Positions 1-6,150 of a DNA stretch of 6,290 nt are shown piece by piece. The notes beneath the pieces are model-generated. The model ran no database searches. It worked only from the letters and a program-made list of their open reading frames with translations, and was not told the DNA's origin. Made by a program: the position numbers and the translations under genes. The stretch spans positions 20,193 through 26,482 of the forward strand of contig MGOE01000037.1 of NCBI GenBank assembly GCA_001797035.1. The letters are read 5' to 3'. This DNA is from Chloroflexi bacterium RBG_16_72_14. Its GTDB lineage: Bacteria; Chloroflexota; Limnocylindria; Limnocylindrales; CSP1-4. Each line of letters starts with the position of its first letter. The stretch's first letter is position 1.

Positions 1-193
1 CCCCGGTGCGGATGGACGCCAGCCGGCGTGCTCCCCCGGTGGCGAACGGCGGGTCCGCGTAGGCGAGGTCCACGACCCCGTCCGGCAGGGCACGCAGCGC
101 CTCGATGTTGTCGGCCCCGATCACCGCCCCACGCGCCGCGCCCGCCACCACGGCGGCGATCGCGGCCCGGTCAGGTGCCGCCAGACCGCCCAT
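1..193 (-). CDS. Site-specific DNA methyltransferase (N6-adenine/N4-cytosine class), N-terminal fragment
   Basis: The gene starts at ATG 193-191 and runs off the left edge, leaving 64 codons. The visible part has a residue run near position 26 (GADN), the segment LPDGVVDLAYADPPF, and then ATGGARR. The tetrad DPPF at residues 47-50 is the catalytic motif IV of amino-methyltransferases, which move a methyl group from S-adenosylmethionine to adenine N6 or cytosine N4. The order of a short lead, 'LPD..VDL.Y.DPPF.TG' and then the body is typical of Pfam N6_N4_Mtase proteins such as CcrM-like and type III Mod enzymes, where motif IV precedes the SAM-binding FxGxG motif. That second motif and the target-recognition domain lie outside the window, so specificity cannot be stated. 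No Shine-Dalgarno precedes the ATG. The start lies two bases after the helicase stop codon, suggesting translation by re-initiation. Solitary or restriction-linked status is undetermined. Confidence 0.85.
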   Translation of the reverse strand, partial: MGGLAAPDRAAIAAVVAGAARGAVIGADNIEALRALPDGVVDLAYADPPFATGGARRLASIRTG

Positions 194-195
194 CG

Positions 196-3100
196 CTAGC
201 GGACCGCGCTGGCCGGGCAGATCTCCCGGAACGCGCAATAGCTGCACGAGAGGTAGTCCGGCCTGGGCCCGAACTCCCGCGCCCGGATGCCTGCAGCGGC
301 CGTCCGGATCGACTCGCGGGCCTTCTCCATGCGCCGACGGTCCACGGTCGCCGTGCCGACGAGGCCCGACTCCAGGAAGTGGAGCGCCACCGCGTCGGGC
401 AGCCGGCCGGTCATCGCCTCGTAGCCCATCGCGTAGATCGAGAGCTGGAGCGACTCCTTCGCCCGCTGGCGTGCCCTCGCGGGGTCGCGGACGTCCGAGG
501 ACTTGTAGTCCGTGATCGTGACCCGCTCGGGCGACAGGTCGAGGGTGGGCTCCACCACGTCCGCGCCGGGGGCGAAGTCGCCGTCCGCGGACGTCGGCGC
601 CGGGGTCCCCGGCTCGCGGGGAATGATGTCCACGCGGTCGAACCGGCCCCGGACCCGGTCGCCGTCGAGCAGGAAGCTGAACTCCCGCTCCACGTAGGCC
701 GGCACCACCGCGCCGGGGGCCAGCTGCTCGTCCCGGAACCGCTGCAGCGCCGCCCGGCCGGCGGCCAGCCGCGCCTCCTCGTGCTCGCGCGACAGGAACC
801 CGTCGTTGGTCCAGGCGTCGACGAACGACGCGTAGAGCTCGTCCTCGGTCATCACGTCGCCACGCGCATGACGCTTGTGGAACTCGGAGACGGCGGCATG
901 GAGCGCGGAGCCGTAGATGATCGAGTGGTGGGGCGCCAGTGGCACCCGCAGCAGGTGGGCGTACTTGTACTTGAGCGGGCAGGTCAGGTAGTCGTCGATG
1001 GCGTAGAACGAGAGCATCAGCGGTTGGTCGCCCGGCTCCCGGAGCTCGACTGGCGACGGCTCCGTCCGCTCGAGGCCCGCGAGCCGCTCCAGCGGCGAGG
1101 CCGGCTTCGCCCCCGCGCCGGCCGTCCCGGCCGCGACCGGCAGGTCCAGCGCCTCGAGCACGAACGGCGACACGCGCCGGGCACGCTGGCCGCCGTAATC
1201 CGCCGCGTGCGAGAGCACCAGCTCGTCGCGGGCCCGGGTCATGCCCACGTAGAACAGCCGTCGCTCCTCCTGGAGCTGGTAGTCGCCCTCGGGCAGGGTC
1301 TCCCTCACGAGCTCGAGTGGCAGCCCGAGGGGTTCCCGCCGGCCGATCGCGGGGAACCGCCCGGTCACCAGCCCCGGCAGGTACACCACCGGGAACTCGA
1401 GGCCCTTCGCCTTGTGGACGGTCATCACCGCCACGGCCTCCGCGTCCGGGTCGATGTCCGCGGTCGGCGGGTCATCGCCGGCCTGGATCAGCGTCTGCAG
1501 GTGGCGGGCGACGAATACCGCCCGGTCATCGGTGAGCAGCGCCGACTGCGCCCGGACGATGTCGAAGAAGCGGGCGATGTTGGACAGCGCCTCCTCGGCC
1601 GCGACGGAGTCCGCCGCAGCCAGGCGCTTGAGCCACCCGGTGCCGCGCAGGAACGCGTACAGCACCTCGCCGGCCGGACGCTCGTGGGCCAGGGCGACGT
1701 ACCGCCGCAGGTCCTCGACCAGCGTCGACGCGCTCGCCCGGCTCTCCGGGGAGAGTCGAAGGATCCCCGGCTGGCGACCCAGCTCGTCGAGCACCTCCCA
1801 GACCGAGCGATTGCGCCGCCGGGCCATGTTCACGATCGCCACCAGGTCCTCGCCGCCCAGCCCGTACAGCTCCGACGCGGCGAGCGCGTAGACGTCCACG
1901 GACGACCCGAGATCCGCGATCGAGCGCAGGAAGGCGAGCAGCAGCCTGACCTCCGGGCGGGCGTACAGGCCGGACGTGCCGGAGAACCGCCACGGGATCC
2001 CCTCGAGATTGAGCGAGCGCAGGACCGGATCCGCCGCCGCGTTCGAGCGCACGAGGATCGCCATCTGCCGCGGTTGCGCTCCCTCGCGCACGCGCCGTCC
2101 GATGTCCGCCGCGATCCAGTCCGCCTCGTCCGCGCCGGTCGCGAACGCCTCGTGGCGGACGGCGGGAGCGCCGTCGCTGCCCCGCACCGGGACCAGCCGC
2201 TTGACGATCCCGGCCCGCACCTCGAGGCGATCCGGGTCGTTGTGGCGGACGAGGCGGTAGGCGGCGTCGAGGATCGGGCCACGCGACCGGTAGTTGCGCC
2301 GGAGCACGACCACCCGGGCGTGGCGATATCGCTCGCGGAACTCGAGGATGTTGCTGATCGCCGCGCCGCGGAACTTGTAGATCGACTGGTCGTCGTCCCC
2401 CACGACCGTCACGTTGCGGTGCGGCTGGGCCACCAGCGCGACGAGCTCCGCCTGTGCCCGGTTGGTGTCCTGGAACTCGTCCACGAGCAGGTACCGGAAC
2501 CGCTGCTGGACCACCTCGCGCGCCGCCGGCGATTCCCGGAGCAGGCGCAGCGCCAGCGAGACCTGGTCGCCGAAGTCGATCGCCCCGCTCCCTGCGAGGA
2601 GCGCCTGGTAGCGGGAGTAGGCCCGGGCCAGCTCCTGCTGGCGCCTCGCATCCTCCTCGAGCGCCGCGGCCGCGTCGCGGTCCGAATCGGTCGCCGCCTC
2701 GCCCGCGGCATCCACGCCGGCCTGTGCCGCCGCGGCCGCATCGGCCAGGCGGTCCGCATGGGCGAGGAAGGCCTCCGGCGAGACGTCCTCGTCCTTGGCG
2801 CGGGAGAACAGCGTGGCGAGGGCATCGAGGAACCGCGTCGGGTCCCCGAGGGGCCGGTACTGGTCCAGCTCGAACTCGAACAGGTGCTCCCGAAGGAACA
2901 CCACGGTCTCGGGGCGCGACAGGACGCGCACGTCGGTGGGCAGCCCAAGCTCCAGCGCGAACTCGCGGATCAGCCGGTCGCCGAAGGCGTGGAACGTGGA
3001 GATCGCGGTGTCCGTGTAGCCGTACGGCACAAGCTGGTCCACCCGGGCCTGCATCTCGTCCGCGGCCTGGTCCGTGAACGTCAGGGCGAGGATCTCGGAC

Positions 3101-3429
3101 GGCTTCGCGCGGCGGGTCGCGATCAGCCAGGCGACTCGGCGGGTGATCACCTGCGTCTTGCCGGTGCCGGCACCGGCCACGACGAGCAGCGGACCCTCGC
3201 CGTGGGTGACCGCGCGCCGCTGCTCGGGGTTCAGCCCGTCGAGCAGGGCCTCGATGCCGGTGGGTTCCAGGCCCGCGGCCGGGGCCGGCGGCTCCGCGTG
3301 ACCCCAGACCGGGATCTGGACCAGCGGCGGCGGGTCGGCGCGAGGGCCGCAGCGCTTCACGCGACGGCGACCGGGCTCGGGGGGGCGGGTGGTCGGATCG
3401 GAGACGCGGGGCCGGGGAAGAGGGGGCAT
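196..3429 (-). CDS. UvrD/PcrA-type (SF1A) DNA helicase fused to RecB-like Fe-S PD-(D/E)XK nuclease
   Basis: This 1077-residue protein combines an ATP-driven 3'-5' DNA translocase with a nuclease, as in AdnA/AdnB, AddA and RecB end-resection enzymes. All helicase motifs look intact: Q motif near 66-71, Walker A GAGTGKT 86-92, Ia about 115-126, Walker B VDEFQDTN 316-323, motif III GDDDQSIYKFRG 344-355, IV near RRNYRS 377-382, V TVHKAKGLEF 670-679 and VI YVGMTRAR 727-734. From about 805 there is a nuclease domain with H844, D931 (GRFDRVD), D974 and K976 (DYK), and Q995/Y999. Four cysteines, C817 and C1062-x2-C1065-x5-C1071, match the 4Fe-4S staple of AddB/Adn/Cas4-type nucleases. The likely role is resection of double-strand breaks. 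The start is uncertain: ATG 3429 has no Shine-Dalgarno, the first 60 residues are Pro/Arg-rich, and GTG 3360 is an alternative. It lies 57 bp after the DUF4446 gene and 2 bp before the methyltransferase. A single-gene functional equivalent of AdnAB is inference. Confidence 0.95.
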   Translation of the reverse strand: MPPLPRPRVSDPTTRPPEPGRRRVKRCGPRADPPPLVQIPVWGHAEPPAPAAGLEPTGIEALLDGLNPEQRRAVTHGEGPLLVVAGAGTGKTQVITRRVAWLIATRRAKPSEILALTFTDQAADEMQARVDQLVPYGYTDTAISTFHAFGDRLIREFALELGLPTDVRVLSRPETVVFLREHLFEFELDQYRPLGDPTRFLDALATLFSRAKDEDVSPEAFLAHADRLADAAAAAQAGVDAAGEAATDSDRDAAAALEEDARRQQELARAYSRYQALLAGSGAIDFGDQVSLALRLLRESPAAREVVQQRFRYLLVDEFQDTNRAQAELVALVAQPHRNVTVVGDDDQSIYKFRGAAISNILEFRERYRHARVVVLRRNYRSRGPILDAAYRLVRHNDPDRLEVRAGIVKRLVPVRGSDGAPAVRHEAFATGADEADWIAADIGRRVREGAQPRQMAILVRSNAAADPVLRSLNLEGIPWRFSGTSGLYARPEVRLLLAFLRSIADLGSSVDVYALAASELYGLGGEDLVAIVNMARRRNRSVWEVLDELGRQPGILRLSPESRASASTLVEDLRRYVALAHERPAGEVLYAFLRGTGWLKRLAAADSVAAEEALSNIARFFDIVRAQSALLTDDRAVFVARHLQTLIQAGDDPPTADIDPDAEAVAVMTVHKAKGLEFPVVYLPGLVTGRFPAIGRREPLGLPLELVRETLPEGDYQLQEERRLFYVGMTRARDELVLSHAADYGGQRARRVSPFVLEALDLPVAAGTAGAGAKPASPLERLAGLERTEPSPVELREPGDQPLMLSFYAIDDYLTCPLKYKYAHLLRVPLAPHHSIIYGSALHAAVSEFHKRHARGDVMTEDELYASFVDAWTNDGFLSREHEEARLAAGRAALQRFRDEQLAPGAVVPAYVEREFSFLLDGDRVRGRFDRVDIIPREPGTPAPTSADGDFAPGADVVEPTLDLSPERVTITDYKSSDVRDPARARQRAKESLQLSIYAMGYEAMTGRLPDAVALHFLESGLVGTATVDRRRMEKARESIRTAAAGIRAREFGPRPDYLSCSYCAFREICPASAVR

Positions 3430-3486
3430 GGGGCCACGATGCGCGGCGTCCGTGCCAGCTCGGGTGTCACGGCCGGGGCGCCGCGA

Positions 3487-4008
3487 TCAGCCGGAGCGCG
3501 TGGCGTCCGTGCCGGACGCGAGCGCGAGGCGCAGCGCCTCGGCCTCCTCGGCCGAGAGCGCGGACTCGGACCGACCGCCGGCGATCGCCTTGCCGTAGAC
3601 GCGCGTGCCGGCTCGCGCATGCAGGCTGCTGACCACGAAGCCGTCCCCGCGCGCATCCACGACCGCGAGGGCGAAGCTCTGGTTGCCGCCGGTGTCCTCG
3701 AACGGGTTGTAGCGCACGAGCCCGATCCGCTGGAGGGCGCGCCGCTGGTTCGCCTCGAGGACCGCGGCCCTCGCGGCGAGGTCGTCGAGGTCCCGGGCGA
3801 CCGCGTACACCTTGTCCAGGTGCGCGTCGAGGATCGCCTCCAGGCTCCTGCCCTCGGCGCCCCGCGTCACGCCCCGCAGCCGCCGGTCCAGCCGCGACGT
3901 GCGACGGACGAGGAGCAGGACCAGGACGAGCAGCAGCGCGCACGCGGCCGCGAGCGCCACCACGAGGGCGCCGATCGACGGGTTCACGAGCGCGTTGAGA
4001 TCGTCCAC
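3487..4008 (-). CDS. DUF4446 family membrane-anchored protein
   Basis: This protein has 173 residues and no known biochemical function. It has a short N-terminus, one hydrophobic helix at about 14-34, and then a basic stretch (RRTSRLDRRLRG, 35-46) that predicts a cytoplasmic C-terminal domain. Residues 54-95 form a charged heptad-like helix, probably a coiled coil. The conserved block follows: LVRYNPFED 97-105, GG at 107-108, SFALAVVD 111-118, SSLHAR 127-132 and RVYGKAI 136-142. This is the signature of DUF4446, a family found in Firmicutes, Chloroflexota and related groups, often near chromosome-maintenance genes. I chose GTG 4008 because GGAGG (4018-4014) lies five bases upstream and the frame matches the domain. 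An ATG at 4010 is out of frame and stops after eight codons. It is probably the first gene of the operon with the helicase-nuclease and methyltransferase. Identification is strong, function unknown. Confidence 0.9.
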   Translation of the reverse strand: MDDLNALVNPSIGALVVALAAACALLLVLVLLLVRRTSRLDRRLRGVTRGAEGRSLEAILDAHLDKVYAVARDLDDLAARAAVLEANQRRALQRIGLVRYNPFEDTGGNQSFALAVVDARGDGFVVSSLHARAGTRVYGKAIAGGRSESALSAEEAEALRLALASGTDATRSG

Positions 4009-4013
4009 ATGGT

Positions 4014-4018
4014 CCTCC
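4014..4018 (-). promoter_or_regulatory. Shine-Dalgarno of the DUF4446 gene
   Basis: The minus strand reads GGAGG here, five bases before GTG 4008. This site decides the start: the overlapping ATG at 4010 opens a frame that closes after eight codons, so initiation should be at GTG. Confidence 0.75.
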
Positions 4019-4033
4019 GGGCGGGGCCGTCCG

Positions 4034-4042
4034 AGTCTAGCA
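4034..4042 (-). promoter_or_regulatory. Extended -10 promoter candidate for the leftward operon
   Basis: The minus strand reads TGCTAGACT, an extended -10 (TGn followed by TAnnnT). Transcription would start near 4027, leaving a short leader of about 19 bases that contains the GGAGG site. No good -35 hexamer is visible at the expected distance. That position is occupied by one copy of the 16-bp direct repeat (4053-4068), which could bind an activator or repressor. Only the sequence match and the spacing support this call. Confidence 0.45.
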
Positions 4043-4052
4043 GCCGGTCCCC

Positions 4053-4086
4053 TCCCGCCACTCACCGGTGTCCCGCCACTCACCGG
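4053..4086. repeat. Tandem pair of identical 16-bp direct repeats in the divergent promoter region
   Basis: TCCCGCCACTCACCGG occurs at 4053-4068 and again at 4071-4086, with a two-base spacer and a period of 18 bp. The match is exact over 16 bases and ends abruptly on both sides. Relative to a leftward start near 4027, the copies span about -26 to -41 and -44 to -59. They could be paired operators read by a dimeric regulator, or a recent slippage duplication. Sequence alone does not decide. Confidence 0.6.
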
Positions 4087-4119
4087 CGCCGTCCCGGCCG
4101 CCGTCCGGCCCGGCCGGTG

Positions 4120-4125
4120 TATCCT
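4120..4125 (+). promoter_or_regulatory. -10 box candidate for the rightward small membrane protein gene
   Basis: TATCCT matches TAnnnT in an otherwise almost A/T-free stretch. Transcription would begin near 4132, giving a leader of about 50 bases before ATG 4183. No convincing -35 element is visible. Support is composition and position only. Confidence 0.35.
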
Positions 4126-4163
4126 CTGCCGCCGACGGCGCCGCGCATGCGGCGAGCCCACCC

Positions 4164-4169
4164 AGGAGG
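4164..4169 (+). promoter_or_regulatory. Shine-Dalgarno of the small membrane protein gene
   Basis: AGGAGG is a perfect anti-16S match but sits 13 bases before ATG 4183, longer than usual. It lies inside the reading frame that would open from the other in-frame ATG at 4147, which has no ribosome site of its own. The site therefore favours 4183 as the start. Confidence 0.55.
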
Positions 4170-4182
4170 CCCTGACCCCGAC

Positions 4183-4566
4183 ATGGCGAAGCGCGTTCGC
4201 GGCAGCTCCCGCCCCGGCCATCGCCGGCCGACCGAGCGGCGCCCCGCCGCCGGCCAGGCGGCCGCGCCCGCCGCGCCGCGTGCCTCGGGCCTGACCGCCG
4301 CCGAGGCCGCGCGCGCCGCCGAGCTCGAGGCCCAGCTCCTCGCCGAGGAGCGCGCGGCGGAGGAGGCGCGCCGCCGGACCCGCGAGCGGGGGTTTGCCGG
4401 GCGGGACATCACCCCCGGCGGCTCGCTTGCGACCCAGGCCCGGGAGCAGTACGCCTACGTCGCCCGGGACGTGAAGGAGATCATCCGCATCGCGCTGATC
4501 CTGTTCGCGATCCTGCTCGGGCTCTGGATCCTGATCGACGTCGCCGGGGTCGTCACAATCGCCTGA
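4183..4566 (+). CDS. Hypothetical small protein with C-terminal membrane anchor
   Basis: I do not recognise this 127-residue protein as a named family. It has three visible parts. Residues 1-36 are strongly basic and Pro/Ala-rich, probably disordered. Residues 37-70 are an Ala/Glu/Arg-rich amphipathic helix that could form a coiled coil. After a short Gly-rich turn and the segment EQYAYVARDVKEI (88-100), one hydrophobic helix runs from about 101 to 124 and the protein ends at 127. This is tail-anchored topology: no signal peptide, the bulk of the protein in the cytoplasm, and almost nothing beyond the membrane. ATG 4183 is preferred on the AGGAGG site; ATG 4147 would add 12 residues. It is followed 24 bp later by rarA on the same strand, so the two may share a transcript. 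A basic N-terminus could contact nucleic acid or lipid headgroups, but that is speculation. Confidence 0.7.
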   Translation: MAKRVRGSSRPGHRRPTERRPAAGQAAAPAAPRASGLTAAEAARAAELEAQLLAEERAAEEARRRTRERGFAGRDITPGGSLATQAREQYAYVARDVKEIIRIALILFAILLGLWILIDVAGVVTIA

Positions 4567-4578
4567 CGCCGGCCGGGC

Positions 4579-4584
4579 TACCAT
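4579..4584 (+). promoter_or_regulatory. -10 box candidate for a leaderless rarA transcript
   Basis: TACCAT (TAnnnT) ends six bases before ATG 4591. A transcription start at normal distance would fall on or beside the start codon. No Shine-Dalgarno is visible in the 24 bases between the upstream stop codon and this ATG, as expected for leaderless initiation, which is common in several high-GC phyla. Read-through from the upstream gene is the alternative. Confidence 0.4.
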
Positions 4585-4590
4585 CGGCGC

Positions 4591-6108
4591 ATGCCCGCCC
4601 GGCGCACCGCTCCAGGCGCCCGCCCCGAACCCCTGTTCCGGCCGCCGCCCGAGCGGCAGCCGCTGGCCGCGCGCATGCGCCCCCGGACCCTCGAGGAGTT
4701 CGTCGGGCAGGCGCACCTCGTCGGGGAGCGCGGCCCGCTCCGCCGCTCGGTCGCCCGGGGCCATCTCGCCTCGCTCCTGCTGTGGGGCCCGCCGGGGACC
4801 GGCAAGACGTCCCTTGCCCGGCTGCTCGCGGACGCCGTGGGCGCCGAGTTCCGGACGATCTCCGCGGTCATGGCCGGCGTGGCCGACGTCCGCTCGATCG
4901 TCGCCGCGGCGCAGGAGCTGCTGACCCTCGAAGGCCGGCGCAGCGTCCTGTTCCTGGACGAGATCCACCGCTTCAACAAGGCCCAGCAGGACGCGCTCCT
5001 GCCCCACGTCGAGGACGGCACGGTCACGCTCATCGGGGCCAGCACCGAGAATCCGTACTTCGAGGTGAACTCGGCCCTGCTGTCGCGGATGCGGGTGTGG
5101 CGGCTCGAGCCGCTGACCGACGAGGACGTGGCCGTGATCGTGCGGCGGGCGCTCGACGACGCCGAGCGGGGCCTCGCCGGCCCGTACGGGCCGCGTGGCG
5201 GCGTCGCGCTCGACCAGGACGCCTTCGAGCACCTGGTGGACCTCTCGGGCGGCGACGCGCGCCAGGCCCTCAACGTGCTCGAGGGGGCCGTCGCGCTGGC
5301 CGAGGACGAAGGCCACCGCTCGCCTGACGGCGGTGCCGTCTCCCCCACCCTGTCGGACGTCGAATCGGCGGCCCAGCAGCGCGTGCTCGCCTACGACCGC
5401 GCCGGCGACGGCCACTACGACACGGTGTCCGCGTTCATCAAGAGCCTCCGCGGCAACGACCCCGACGCCGCCCTCTACTGGCTGGCCGCGATGGTCGCCG
5501 CCGGCGAGGACCCGCGGTTCATCGCGCGGCGGCTGATCATCAGCGCGTCGGAGGACGTCGGCAACGCCGATCCGCGGGCGCTCCAGGTCGCGGTCTCGGC
5601 CGCCGCGGCACTGGACCACGTCGGGCTGCCGGAAGCGCAGTACGCGCTCGCCCAGGCGGCGGCCTACATCGCCACGGCCCCCAAGTCGAACCGGGCCGGG
5701 GCTGCCTACTGGGCGGCCGTCGCCGACGTCGTGGAGCACGGCTCGCTCCCCGTGCCGCTCCACCTGCGCAACGCCGCGGACCGCCGGATGAAGCACCACG
5801 GGATCGGCGTCGGCTATCAGTACCCCCACGACTTCGACGGCCACGATGTCGCCCAGCAGTACCTGCCCGACGAGCTCGCGGCGCAGCGCTACTACCTCCC
5901 GTCGGACCAGGGATACGAGCGCACCATCGGCGAGCGCATGGGCGCGCGCGAGGCGGCGCGCGAGGAGGCGCGGGCCCGCGGCCTGACGCCGCGCAACCAC
6001 GTCCCCGGGCCGCAGGTCAACGGCATGGGCGCCGCCTCGAAGATCACCCGGGTCCGGGAGGAGAGCCGCAAGCGGCTCGCGGACACGAACCGGCGCGACG
6101 CCGAGTGA
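4591..6108 (+). CDS. rarA: Replication-associated recombination protein A (RarA/MgsA, AAA+ ATPase)
   Basis: RarA (MgsA in E. coli, WRNIP1 in eukaryotes) is a cytoplasmic homotetrameric DNA-dependent ATPase related to clamp loaders. It acts at stalled forks and single-strand gaps with SSB and RecA. The 505-residue product shows Walker A GPPGTGKT 66-73, Walker B LFLDEIHRF 120-128, sensor 1 GASTEN 149-154, the arginine finger in LLSRMR (R166), and sensor 2 in SGGDARQALN (R224). The family-specific C-terminal half is clear: YDTVSAFIKSLRGNDPDAAL 276-295, RFIARRLIISASEDVGNADP 309-328, ATAPKSN 361-367, VPLHLRN 388-394 and YPHDF 411-415. The start at ATG 4591 gives a normal lead before the conserved PLAARMRP. 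The usual family length is about 420-450, so residues 451-505 are an extra charged tail. It may be cotranscribed with the small membrane protein 24 bp upstream. The family assignment is essentially certain. Confidence 0.97.
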   Translation: MPARRTAPGARPEPLFRPPPERQPLAARMRPRTLEEFVGQAHLVGERGPLRRSVARGHLASLLLWGPPGTGKTSLARLLADAVGAEFRTISAVMAGVADVRSIVAAAQELLTLEGRRSVLFLDEIHRFNKAQQDALLPHVEDGTVTLIGASTENPYFEVNSALLSRMRVWRLEPLTDEDVAVIVRRALDDAERGLAGPYGPRGGVALDQDAFEHLVDLSGGDARQALNVLEGAVALAEDEGHRSPDGGAVSPTLSDVESAAQQRVLAYDRAGDGHYDTVSAFIKSLRGNDPDAALYWLAAMVAAGEDPRFIARRLIISASEDVGNADPRALQVAVSAAAALDHVGLPEAQYALAQAAAYIATAPKSNRAGAAYWAAVADVVEHGSLPVPLHLRNAADRRMKHHGIGVGYQYPHDFDGHDVAQQYLPDELAAQRYYLPSDQGYERTIGERMGAREAAREEARARGLTPRNHVPGPQVNGMGAASKITRVREESRKRLADTNRRDAE

Positions 6109-6150
6109 AGCGACCCGCCGAACGACCTTGCCGCCGGGCGAGCGCCACGG

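Noticed and set aside
194..201. 8-bp palindrome CGCTAGCG at the helicase stop codon as an operator
   Set aside because: It is too short and contains the stop codon itself; a chance palindrome is a sufficient explanation.
1526..2948. Other leftward open frames inside the helicase gene
   Set aside because: They are alternative frames of the same GC-rich DNA, with Arg/Ser/Ala-rich translations and no recognisable motifs, and they overlap the intact helicase frame.
3984..4010. ATG at 4010 as start of the DUF4446 gene
   Set aside because: It is out of frame with the domain and stops after eight codons. The GTG two bases further on is in frame and well spaced from GGAGG.
28..4566. A single rightward open frame of 1512 codons running antisense across the whole leftward operon
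   Set aside because: It is the shadow of G/C-rich third codon positions on the opposite strand. Its translation over 28-4146 is Arg/Pro/Gly/His-rich with no domain. Only the last 127 codons (from 4183) look like a protein. The leftward helicase frame has complete family motifs and must be the real gene.
4009..6000. Leftward open frame extending from the DUF4446 gene back across rarA (total 837 codons)
   Set aside because: Only the last 173 codons match DUF4446 and they have their own GGAGG and GTG. The rest is antisense to the clearly real rarA.
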